From positions 1 through 12,653 of the forward strand of contig JAIBHM010000034.1 in the NCBI GenBank assembly GCA_020028535.1: 12,653 nucleotides of DNA, written 5' to 3'. A program made the position numbers and the translations under genes. A model generated the notes under the pieces. That model was given only the letters and a program-made list of their open reading frames with translations, did no database searches and was not told the origin of the DNA. The DNA comes from Armatimonadota bacterium (GTDB lineage: Bacteria; Sysuimicrobiota; Sysuimicrobiia; Sysuimicrobiales; Kaftiobacteriaceae). Positions 1-6,265 of this stretch are shown in pieces (position 1 is the first letter of the stretch; each line of letters opens with the position of its first letter).

Positions 1-1098
1 GGCCAGACGCACAAAGAAGACATCGAAAGCGGGACGCGCGCCGCGGTGCGCGGAGGCTTCACCGCGGTGGCCTGCATGGCCAACACCGCGCCGCCGGTGG
101 ATCATCCGGTTGTGGTCGAGTACGTTCGCAGCCGCGCCCGCGAGGTGGCCGCATGCCGCGTATATCCCATCGGGGCCATCACCAAGGGGCTGCAGGGACA
201 CGACCTCGCGCCGCTGGCCGGTTTGGCCTCTGCCGGCGTCGTCGCATTTTCGGATGACGGGACGGCCGTCCTCGACGCCGGGCTGCTGCGCCGCGCGCTG
301 AAATACGCGGGCATGACCGGGTTGCCGGTGATCGAGCACTGCGAGGAGCCCACGATCTCCGCCGGCGGCGTCATGCATGACGGCGCCCAGGCCGCGATCC
401 TCGGACTGCCGGGGATCCCGGCCGCGAGTGAGGAGACCATCGTGGCGCGCGACCTCCTGCTTGCCGAAGCGACGGGCGCCCGGCTCCACGTCGCCCACGT
501 CAGCACCGCGGCCAGCGTGCGGATGATCCGGGACGCGAAGCTCCGCGGAGTGCAGGTTACGGCAGAGGTGACGCCGCACCATCTGGTGCTGACCGACGCC
601 GACGTCGGCGACTACGACACGAACCGAAAGATGAATCCGCCGCTGCGCGGCGCGGATGACGTTGCCGCGCTGCGCCGGGCGCTGGCTGACGGCACAATCG
701 ACGCCGTCGTCACCGACCACGCGCCGCACACGCTCGAGGAGAAGCTCGTCGAGTTCGACCGGGCCCCCTTCGGCGTGGTGGGGCTGGAGACGGCGCTGGG
801 CGTCGTCATGACGCACCTGGTCCGGCCCGGGGTGCTCTCAATCGAGCAGGCCCTCCGCAGGATGAGCACGCAGCCGGCTCAGATTCTCGGCATCCCGGGC
901 GGGCGGCTCGAGGTGGGCGCTCCTGCCGACCTCGTCGTCATCGATCCCGACCGCCGGTGGACCGTCCGTCCTGAAGAGTTTGCCTCCCGGTCCCGGAACA
1001 CACCGTTTGAGGGGTGGAACCTCGAAGGGAAGGCCGTCCTGACGGTCGTGGAGGGTGCCATCCGGCACAACGAGCTCACGGTCGAGGTCACCGCGTGA
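1..1098 (+). CDS. pyrC: Dihydroorotase, class I (5' end missing)
   Basis: This is a cytoplasmic zinc amidohydrolase that closes N-carbamoyl-aspartate to dihydroorotate, step three of UMP synthesis. The reading frame is open from the first base (codon 1 is Gly of GQTHKEDI) to TGA 1096-1098, so 365 residues are visible. Class I family members are about 425 residues, so roughly 60 N-terminal residues are outside the window, including the His-x-His metal pair that normally sits just before this point. The remaining ligands are present with the expected spacing: Asp86 (FSDDG), His113 (EHCEEP), His166 (VAHVST) and Asp239 (VTDHAPH). The substrate-loop motif YDTNRKMNPPLR and a C-terminal beta segment (GAPADLVVIDPD) are also present. 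An in-frame ATG at 76 is internal and not the start. The stop overlaps the pyrD ATG by one base, so the two are translationally coupled. The identification is secure from the family motifs and from its pyr neighbours. Confidence 0.95.
   Translation, partial: GQTHKEDIESGTRAAVRGGFTAVACMANTAPPVDHPVVVEYVRSRAREVAACRVYPIGAITKGLQGHDLAPLAGLASAGVVAFSDDGTAVLDAGLLRRALKYAGMTGLPVIEHCEEPTISAGGVMHDGAQAAILGLPGIPAASEETIVARDLLLAEATGARLHVAHVSTAASVRMIRDAKLRGVQVTAEVTPHHLVLTDADVGDYDTNRKMNPPLRGADDVAALRRALADGTIDAVVTDHAPHTLEEKLVEFDRAPFGVVGLETALGVVMTHLVRPGVLSIEQALRRMSTQPAQILGIPGGRLEVGAPADLVVIDPDRRWTVRPEEFASRSRNTPFEGWNLEGKAVLTVVEGAIRHNELTVEVTA
1084..1088 (+). promoter_or_regulatory. Ribosome binding site of pyrD
   Basis: GAGGT lies 9 bases before ATG 1098, within the end of pyrC. 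It supports the overlapping start over the longer open frame that runs back to about 1014. Confidence 0.6.
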
Positions 1099-2090
1099 TG
1101 CCGAACCGTCCGATCGCGGAATCGCCGGAAGCCAAGCGATCCGGTGCAGAGCCCGGAGCCGCGGGCTCATCACTGGAAGTCGAGATCTCCGGGATCCGGT
1201 TTGCACATCCTGTCCTCTCGGCGCCGGGGCCGTTGGGCTTCGGGCATGAGGTCCAATCGGTGATGGACCTGCGAGTCTTCGCGGGTTTCATCACCAAGTC
1301 CGTCACGATCGAGCCGCGAGAGGGCCACGCGTACCCGCACATGGCGAAGACCGAGGGCGGCTACCTGAACTCGCTGGGCCTGCCGAACCTGGGGCTTGCC
1401 GGATTTCTGACCAGGGACATGCCGTTCCTGCGGACGCTCGGAGTCCCCATCATCGTGAGCGCGGCGGCGCACACGGTCGCGGAGTTCGTGACGCTGGTGG
1501 ACTGGCTCAGCCCCGAGCCTGGGGTCTGTGCCGTTGAGTTGAACGTGTCATGCCCGAACGTCGAGGCCGGGATGACCTTTGGGGTAGACGCCCGTCTGAC
1601 CTACGAGCTTGTCTCCGCGCTCCGGCCCGCAACACAGCTGCCGCTGTGGGTGAAGCTGACACCCAACGTCACCGACATCACTGTCGTCGCGCGCGCGGCG
1701 CAGGATGCCGGCGCAGACGCCCTGTCCGTCGCCAACACCGTGACGGGCATGGCCATCGACGTGCATACCCGGCGGCCCAAGCTCGGTGCCGTCACCGGAG
1801 GCCTCTCCGGGCCGGCCATCCGACCCGTCGCAGTCTACCTCACGTGGCAGGTGTCCCGCGCATGCACGATCCCCGTGATCGGGATGGGCGGAATTGCGAC
1901 GGCCGACGACGCGTTGGAGTTTCTCATCGCCGGCGCACGTGCGGTCGCGGTCGGCACCGCCGTCATCGACAACCATGGCGCGCCCACGCAGATCCGCCAG
2001 GGCCTCGCAGCGTACCTGGCACGGCACGGGCTCTCCTCAGTCAACGATATTGTCGGCACGCTTGCCGGCTCCGAGGCGTCTCATGCGTAG
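1098..2090 (+). CDS. pyrD: Dihydroorotate dehydrogenase, class 1B-type catalytic subunit
   Basis: This flavoenzyme oxidises dihydroorotate to orotate in the cytoplasm. It is a TIM barrel with FMN. The start is ATG 1098, overlapping the pyrC stop by one base, with GAGGT about 9 bases upstream; this gives 330 residues. The catalytic base is Cys152 in ELNVSCPNV; class 2 membrane enzymes have Ser there. The stretch NTVTGMAIDVHTRRP followed by GGLSGPAIRPVAV and IPVIGMGGI is typical of class 1B, the NAD-linked form that works as a heterotetramer with the iron-sulfur/FAD protein PyrK. No pyrK is visible; it may lie upstream of the window. The first 26 or so residues are a Pro/Ala/Glu/Ser-rich extension before the first core strand (LEVEISGIRF). 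There is no in-frame ATG, GTG or TTG between codon 1 and that strand, so the extension looks genuine. The stop (2088-2090) lies inside the start of pyrF. Confidence 0.93.
   Translation: MPNRPIAESPEAKRSGAEPGAAGSSLEVEISGIRFAHPVLSAPGPLGFGHEVQSVMDLRVFAGFITKSVTIEPREGHAYPHMAKTEGGYLNSLGLPNLGLAGFLTRDMPFLRTLGVPIIVSAAAHTVAEFVTLVDWLSPEPGVCAVELNVSCPNVEAGMTFGVDARLTYELVSALRPATQLPLWVKLTPNVTDITVVARAAQDAGADALSVANTVTGMAIDVHTRRPKLGAVTGGLSGPAIRPVAVYLTWQVSRACTIPVIGMGGIATADDALEFLIAGARAVAVGTAVIDNHGAPTQIRQGLAAYLARHGLSSVNDIVGTLAGSEASHA
2073..2076 (+). promoter_or_regulatory. Ribosome binding site of pyrF
   Basis: GAGG lies 6 bases before ATG 2083 and 15 bases before the alternative ATG 2092. It favours the upstream, pyrD-overlapping start. 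Confidence 0.5.
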
Positions 2091-2793
2091 CATGAGGGAA
2101 CCCGCGGAGCGGTTGATCATCGCGCTCGATGTTCCCAGCCTCGGCGAAGCGGAGCGACTCGTGCGGGTGCTCCGGCCGTCCGTGCGCTGGTTCAAGGTTG
2201 GGTCCGAGTTGTTCACCGCTGCGGGCCCCGCGGCTGTGGCGCTTGTGCACGCTTACGGCGGGAGTGTGTTCCTCGATATGAAATTTCACGACATTCCGAA
2301 CACCGTGGCGGGGGCGATCTCATCCGCGGCTCGGATTGGCGTGGCGATGGCCAATGTTCACGTTGCGGGCGGGGAAGCGATGTTGCGCGCAGCCGCTCAG
2401 GCGGCGGGGCAGGGCACCAAGCGTCGCGTGCTGCTCATAGGCGTGACCCTGCTGACGAGCGAGCAGGCCGATTCGCGCTCGTCAGAGCGGGTGGTCCAGG
2501 CGGCCCGGCTCGCCCACGATTGTGGGCTGGACGGAGTCGTGGCGTCGGCCCTCGAAGCCCGTGCGGTGAAGCAGGCATGTGGTGAGCCGTTTGTCGTTGT
2601 GACCCCCGGTATCCGACCCGACGCCCTGGCCGAGGATGACCAGCGCCGGACTGCCGGGCCTGCGGAGGCGATCCGGCTCGGTGCGGACTACCTGGTCGTG
2701 GGCCGGCCGGTCACTCGCGCCGTTGACCCGGCCCGCGCGGTCCAGCCCATCATCGCCGACGTCGAGAGCGCTCTGACTGATCGAGTGGTGTGA
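2083..2793 (+). CDS. pyrF: Orotidine 5'-phosphate decarboxylase
   Basis: This enzyme decarboxylates OMP to UMP, the last step of de novo pyrimidine synthesis, in the cytoplasm. It is 236 residues from ATG 2083, normal for the short bacterial (PyrF type 1) family. The conserved active-site array is visible: Asp16 in the first strand (LIIALDVP), the Lys in WFKVGSELF, and the signature LDMKFHDIPNTV with Asp65, Lys67 (the catalytic proton donor) and Asp70. The C-terminal phosphate-binding strands VVTPGIRPD and ADYLVVGRPVTRA are also present. ATG 2083 overlaps the pyrD stop by 8 bases and has GAGG six bases upstream. A second in-frame ATG at 2092, just after the pyrD stop, is possible but its spacing from GAGG is too long. 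It is the last pyr gene in the window; an AT-richer gap and a new promoter follow. In many operons pyrE follows here, but it does not in this one. Confidence 0.95.
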   Translation: MRSMREPAERLIIALDVPSLGEAERLVRVLRPSVRWFKVGSELFTAAGPAAVALVHAYGGSVFLDMKFHDIPNTVAGAISSAARIGVAMANVHVAGGEAMLRAAAQAAGQGTKRRVLLIGVTLLTSEQADSRSSERVVQAARLAHDCGLDGVVASALEARAVKQACGEPFVVVTPGIRPDALAEDDQRRTAGPAEAIRLGADYLVVGRPVTRAVDPARAVQPIIADVESALTDRVV

Positions 2794-2810
2794 TATTCAC
2801 GATTACTCTG

Positions 2811-2880
2811 AGTCGCCGAATCTCCCGGAACCCACAACATTTTCCCGAACAAAACAAGGTCCCGAAGGTGATTCGTTCGG
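2811..2880 (+). promoter_or_regulatory. CCGAA motif cluster, possible operator
   Basis: Upstream of the hpt promoter, CCGAA occurs at 2816-2820, 2845-2849 (as CCGAAC) and 2862-2866, and in reverse as TTCGG at 2876-2880 (as GTTCGG), directly against the -35 box. A one-base-longer variant, CCGGAA, is at 2825-2830. CCGAAC at 2845 and GTTCGG at 2875 form a 6-base inverted repeat with a 24-base spacer; CCGAA at 2862 and TTCGG at 2876 form a second one with a 9-base spacer. The core resembles the CCGAAC core of the PurBox bound by PurR in Bacillus and its relatives, which would suit a purine operon. Spacing and orientation do not match the Bacillus arrangement exactly, so the regulator is unknown. 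Confidence 0.4.
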
Positions 2881-2910
2881 TTGACAGTCCAAGTTAGGCG
2901 TGGCTATAAT
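2881..2910 (+). promoter_or_regulatory. Sigma-70-type promoter of hpt-guaB3-guaA
   Basis: The -35 hexamer TTGACA (2881-2886) and the -10 hexamer TATAAT (2905-2910) both match consensus fully and are 18 bases apart. Transcription should begin near 2917, giving a leader of roughly 24 bases before GTG 2941. No second strong promoter was seen before 7730, so this one probably serves hpt, guaB3, guaA and perhaps the glycosyltransferase. Confidence 0.85.
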
Positions 2911-2940
2911 GGGGCCAAATTTCCCGGGGGATTAGCGGCC

Positions 2941-3525
2941 GTGGGGCTGCTCGACGACATCGACGAAATCCTCATCCCGGAAGAGGCCCTGCGGGGCCGC
3001 GTCCGGGAGCTCGGGCAGGCAATCAGCAAGGATTATGATGGGAAGGAACCGCTCCTCGTCGGGATCTTGACGGGAGCGGTTCTGTTTGTCTCAGACCTCA
3101 TGCGCCAGATCACCATTCCCTGCCATCTGGACTTCATGGCCACGAGCTCGTACGCCGAGGCGACCACGAGCTCGGGTGTCGTTCGGATCCTGAAAGACCT
3201 CGACCAGCCTATCGAAGGCCGCCACGTCATCGTGGTGGACGACATCATCGATACCGGCCTGACGATGGACTATCTCCTGGAAGCCCTCAAAACCCGCTAC
3301 CCTGCGAGCCTGCGCGTGTGCGCCCTCCTGGACAAGCTGCCCCGCCGGCTCCGGTACGTGCCGATTGACTACCGCGGCTTCGAGATCCCCGACAAGTTCG
3401 TCGTTGGATACGGCCTGGACTTCTCCGGCCGCTACCGCAACCTGCCGTTCATCTGCGTGCTCAAACCGGAAATCTACGGTGAGTCCAGAACGGAGGCCGG
3501 CTCCGCGGCCAGCGGCGTACGATGA
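2941..3525 (+). CDS. hpt: Hypoxanthine (guanine) phosphoribosyltransferase
   Basis: This salvage enzyme joins hypoxanthine or guanine to PRPP, giving IMP or GMP, in the cytoplasm. From GTG 2941 it has 194 residues, close to the family's usual 180. The PRPP loop VVDDIIDTGLT spans residues 98-108, with the acidic pair Asp100/Asp101. Also typical are LLVGILTGAVLF near the N-terminus, the flexible-loop segment DFMATSSYAEATTSSG, and the purine-binding end VPIDYRGFEIPDKFVVGYGLDF. The frame extends upstream to a TTG at 2881, but that codon is the -35 box and would not be in the transcript, and the extra residues do not resemble the family. GTG 2941 has a G-rich stretch (2926-2930) about 10 bases before it. 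The last 15 or so residues (Gly/Ser/Ala/Glu/Arg-rich) go beyond the usual family end. The TGA overlaps the guaB3 ATG in an ATGA junction. PyrR was considered and rejected because the PRPP loop is the HPRT form. Confidence 0.93.
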   Translation: MGLLDDIDEILIPEEALRGRVRELGQAISKDYDGKEPLLVGILTGAVLFVSDLMRQITIPCHLDFMATSSYAEATTSSGVVRILKDLDQPIEGRHVIVVDDIIDTGLTMDYLLEALKTRYPASLRVCALLDKLPRRLRYVPIDYRGFEIPDKFVVGYGLDFSGRYRNLPFICVLKPEIYGESRTEAGSAASGVR

Positions 3526-4682
3526 GCGAATTCCTGGGGCGCACCCGCGCCGTTCGACGCACCTACGGACTTGATGAGATCGCCCTTGTGCCCGCGTCGG
3601 CGACCGTGGATCCGCTCGACGTCGACCTCTCCTGGTCCGTGGGCTCGTATCGATTTGCGCTGCCCTTCATGGCCTCCGCGATGGACAGCGTCGTGGACGT
3701 GTCGGTGGCCGCGGCGTTGTCGAAGCTCGGCGCCCTTGGTGTCCTGAACCTGGAAGGGTTGCAGACTCGATACGAGGACCCGGAAGAGCCGTTGGAGCAG
3801 ATCGCCGGGGCGCCCCCGGAGGACGTGGTGCGGCTGACGCAGAGGCTGTACCAGCAACCCGTAAAGGAGCACCTGGTCGCGGCGCGCGTCGCGGCCATCG
3901 TCGACGGCGGCGGCACCGCGGTGGTGTCGATCACGCCTGGGGCCGCCTCACGCCTCGCGCCCGTAGCGGAACGCGCCGGGGCGCACATCATCGTCATCCA
4001 GTCGACGGTCTCAACCGACCGGCACCACAGTTCCCGTGGACGGTCGGTGCCTATTCGAGATCTCATCGCCCAAACCGAAGTCCCCGTCATGGTCGGCAAC
4101 TGCGTGGGGTATGATGCCGCGATGGCGCTCCTCGAGGCTGGGGCGGCGGGACTCTTCGTGGGAGTCGGTCCGGGGGCCGCCTGCACCAGCCGCCGCGTGC
4201 TGGGGGTGGGCGTCCCACAGGCCACCGCGATCGCCGATGTAGCCGCGGCGCGCGAGGAATACCATCGCCGGTCTGGTCGCTATGTGCCGGTCGTCGCGGA
4301 CGGAGGCATCGCGGTCGGGGGCGACGTGGCGAAGGCGATCGCCTGCGGCGCGGATGCCGTGATGCTCGGGTCGGCGCTGGCCCGGGCGGAAGAGGCACCC
4401 GGCCGCGGGTACCACTGGGGCATGGCCACCCCGCATGCCGCACTCCCGCGCGGGACGCGTGTGAAAGTGACCCGGACCGGGACGCTCGAGCAGATTCTGC
4501 TCGGGCCCGCGAGCACCGATGACGGATCGCAGAATCTGGCCGAGGCGCTGCGCACCGCGATGGGTCTGTGCGGCGCGCGGACGATCGCTGAGATGCATCA
4601 GGCGGAGATCATCATCGCGCCCACGCTGGGGAGCGAAGGGAAGTCGCTGCAGTTCTCGCAGAAGGTCGGGCAGGGCCGATAA
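3522..4682 (+). CDS. guaB3: GuaB3-family IMP dehydrogenase
   Basis: This is a TIM-barrel protein of the IMP dehydrogenase / GMP reductase superfamily, 386 residues, without the CBS-domain insert that makes canonical GuaB about 490 residues long. The catalytic loop GPGAACTSRRVLGVGVPQ carries Cys221, the expected thioimidate nucleophile. The phosphate-binding strands are DGGIAVGGDV (Asp260) and VMLGSALARAEE. The flap region GRGYHWGMATPHAALPRGTR matches the GuaB3 subgroup known from actinobacteria and cyanobacteria rather than canonical GuaB, whose flap has RYxGMGS. Family knowledge: GuaB3 was long labelled 'IMPDH-related'; as I recall, a cyanobacterial member has been shown to oxidise IMP to XMP. 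The position between hpt (makes IMP) and guaA (uses XMP) supports that reaction here. The start is ATG 3522, in an ATGA overlap with hpt; no good Shine-Dalgarno lies at normal spacing, so translation is probably coupled. TAA ends 2 bases before the first guaA ATG. Confidence 0.9.
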   Translation: MSEFLGRTRAVRRTYGLDEIALVPASATVDPLDVDLSWSVGSYRFALPFMASAMDSVVDVSVAAALSKLGALGVLNLEGLQTRYEDPEEPLEQIAGAPPEDVVRLTQRLYQQPVKEHLVAARVAAIVDGGGTAVVSITPGAASRLAPVAERAGAHIIVIQSTVSTDRHHSSRGRSVPIRDLIAQTEVPVMVGNCVGYDAAMALLEAGAAGLFVGVGPGAACTSRRVLGVGVPQATAIADVAAAREEYHRRSGRYVPVVADGGIAVGGDVAKAIACGADAVMLGSALARAEEAPGRGYHWGMATPHAALPRGTRVKVTRTGTLEQILLGPASTDDGSQNLAEALRTAMGLCGARTIAEMHQAEIIIAPTLGSEGKSLQFSQKVGQGR

Positions 4683-4684
4683 GG

Positions 4685-6265
4685 ATGCGCTCCCTCACTG
4701 AGGTTCGAATGCCGTCGGCGGGCGCGAGGCCTGCCGGCGTCGACACCGTCGTCGTCCTCGACTTCGGGGCGCAGTATGCGCAGCTGATCGCCCGCCGCGT
4801 CCGCGAAGCCCGGGTCCATAGCCTGATTCTCCCCTACGACACTCCGGTTGGCCGGATCATGGAGCTGCATCCGAAGGGGATCATCCTCTCGGGCGGGCCG
4901 GCCAGTGTGTATGACCCCGGCGCGCCGCGGTGCGATCCGGCGCTGTTCGACGGCCGTGTCCCTGCGCTGGGCATCTGCTATGGGATGCAGCTGATGGCGC
5001 ACGAGCTGGGCGGGCGCACGGCGCCGGCGGGACAGCGTGAGTACGGGCGCACCCGCCTGTTTGTGGACGACCGCGCCGACCTCTTCGGCGGGCTGGAACC
5101 GCGGTTGCTGTGTTGGATGAGCCACGGGGATTCGGTTGTACAGCTGCCGTCCGGATTCACGCCGCTCGCCCGGACCGATCACAACCCCATCGCCGCGATG
5201 GCGAACCGCCGGCATCTCCTGTTCGGCGTACAGTTCCATCCAGAGGTGACGCATACGCCGTGGGGCCGCCAGGTCTTGCAGAATTTCCTCTTTACCGTCT
5301 GCGGCTGCCGGCCGACCTGGACGATGGCGTCGTTCATCGAGTCGCAGACCACCACCATCCGCGAGACCGTCGGGGCCCGACGCGCCATCTGCGCGCTTTC
5401 CGGCGGCGTGGATTCAGCCGCGGCCGCCGCGCTCGTGCACCGGGCCATCGGCGACCAGCTCACCTGCATCTTCGTAGACCACGGTCTGCTGCGTCTCGGC
5501 GAACCCGAGCAGGTCATCCGCACGTTCCGTGACAACTTTCAGATTCCGCTCGTGCACGTTGACGCGCGCGAACGGTTCCTCCGGCGGCTCGCGGGCGTGG
5601 GCGATCCGGAGACGAAGCGCCGGCGCATCGGCGAGGAGTTCATCGCCGTCTTCGAGGAGGAAGCGAACCGCCTGGGCCGCGTCGACTTCCTGGTGCAGGG
5701 CACCCTCTATCCCGACGTGATCGAGAGCGGGACGCGCACCGCCGCGCGGATCAAGACCCACCACAATGTGGGCGGCCTCCCGGACCGGCTGCAGTTTGCC
5801 CTCATCGAGCCGTTCCGGGAACTCTTCAAGGACGAAGTCCGCGAGGTCGCGCGGGAACTGGGCCTGCCGGACGAGATGGTGTGGCGCCATCCGTTTCCCG
5901 GACCAGGCCTAGCGATCCGCATCCTGGGCGAAGTAACTCTTGATCGGCTCGAGCTCGAGCGCGCCGCCGATGCGATCGTCCTGGAAGAGTTGCGCAACGC
6001 GGGCCTGATGCGGGAGATCTGGCAGGCCTTCGCCGTTCTGCTGCCCGTCCAGTCCGTGGGCGTCATGGGTGACGCGCGCACGTACGGTCATACCGTGGCC
6101 GTTCGAGCGGTCACGAGTGAGGACGGCATGACCGCGGACTGGGCCCGCCTGCCCGAAGAGCTTCTGGAGCGTATCAGCAGCCGTCTCACCCGCGAGATTC
6201 CCGGCATCAGCCGGGTCGTGTACGACGTCACCTCGAAACCCCCCGCCACCGTCGAGTGGGAGTAG
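4685..6265 (+). CDS. guaA: GMP synthase (glutamine-hydrolysing)
   Basis: This cytoplasmic enzyme aminates XMP to GMP using glutamine and ATP. It is 526 residues from ATG 4685, the usual family length. The N-terminal class I glutamine amidotransferase has the nucleophile Cys98 (LGICYGMQ) and the partners His185 and Glu187 (VQFHPEV). The ATP pyrophosphatase domain has SGGVDS at residues 239-244, followed by GTLYPDVIESG, KTHHNVGGLP and HPFPGPGLAIRILG. The C-terminal dimerisation domain ends with DVTSKPPATVEWE, the classic GuaA terminus. Start choice is uncertain: ATG 4685 is 2 bases after the guaB3 stop with AAGG directly against it, while ATG 4709 has GAGGT four bases upstream and gives 518 residues. 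Both lie before the first conserved strand (TVVVLDFGAQY). No key residue is missing. It is the third gene of the hpt operon, and its end overlaps the next gene by 10 bases. Confidence 0.96.
   Translation: MRSLTEVRMPSAGARPAGVDTVVVLDFGAQYAQLIARRVREARVHSLILPYDTPVGRIMELHPKGIILSGGPASVYDPGAPRCDPALFDGRVPALGICYGMQLMAHELGGRTAPAGQREYGRTRLFVDDRADLFGGLEPRLLCWMSHGDSVVQLPSGFTPLARTDHNPIAAMANRRHLLFGVQFHPEVTHTPWGRQVLQNFLFTVCGCRPTWTMASFIESQTTTIRETVGARRAICALSGGVDSAAAAALVHRAIGDQLTCIFVDHGLLRLGEPEQVIRTFRDNFQIPLVHVDARERFLRRLAGVGDPETKRRRIGEEFIAVFEEEANRLGRVDFLVQGTLYPDVIESGTRTAARIKTHHNVGGLPDRLQFALIEPFRELFKDEVREVARELGLPDEMVWRHPFPGPGLAIRILGEVTLDRLELERAADAIVLEELRNAGLMREIWQAFAVLLPVQSVGVMGDARTYGHTVAVRAVTSEDGMTADWARLPEELLERISSRLTREIPGISRVVYDVTSKPPATVEWE

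Noticed and set aside
2790..2800. GTGA-TAT-TCAC palindrome at the end of pyrF as a terminator
   Set aside because: The four-base stem is too short and no U tract follows.
2881..2940. Start of hpt at TTG 2881
   Set aside because: That codon is the -35 hexamer of the promoter, and the 20 extra residues do not resemble HPRT N-termini.
2941..3525. The phosphoribosyltransferase as PyrR or PyrE, given the pyr neighbours
   Set aside because: The PRPP loop VVDDIIDTGLT and the DYRGFEIPDKFVVGYGLD end are those of HPRT.
3522..4682. GMP reductase instead of GuaB3
   Set aside because: The flap and C-terminal segment match the GuaB3 subgroup, and the gene sits directly between hpt and guaA.
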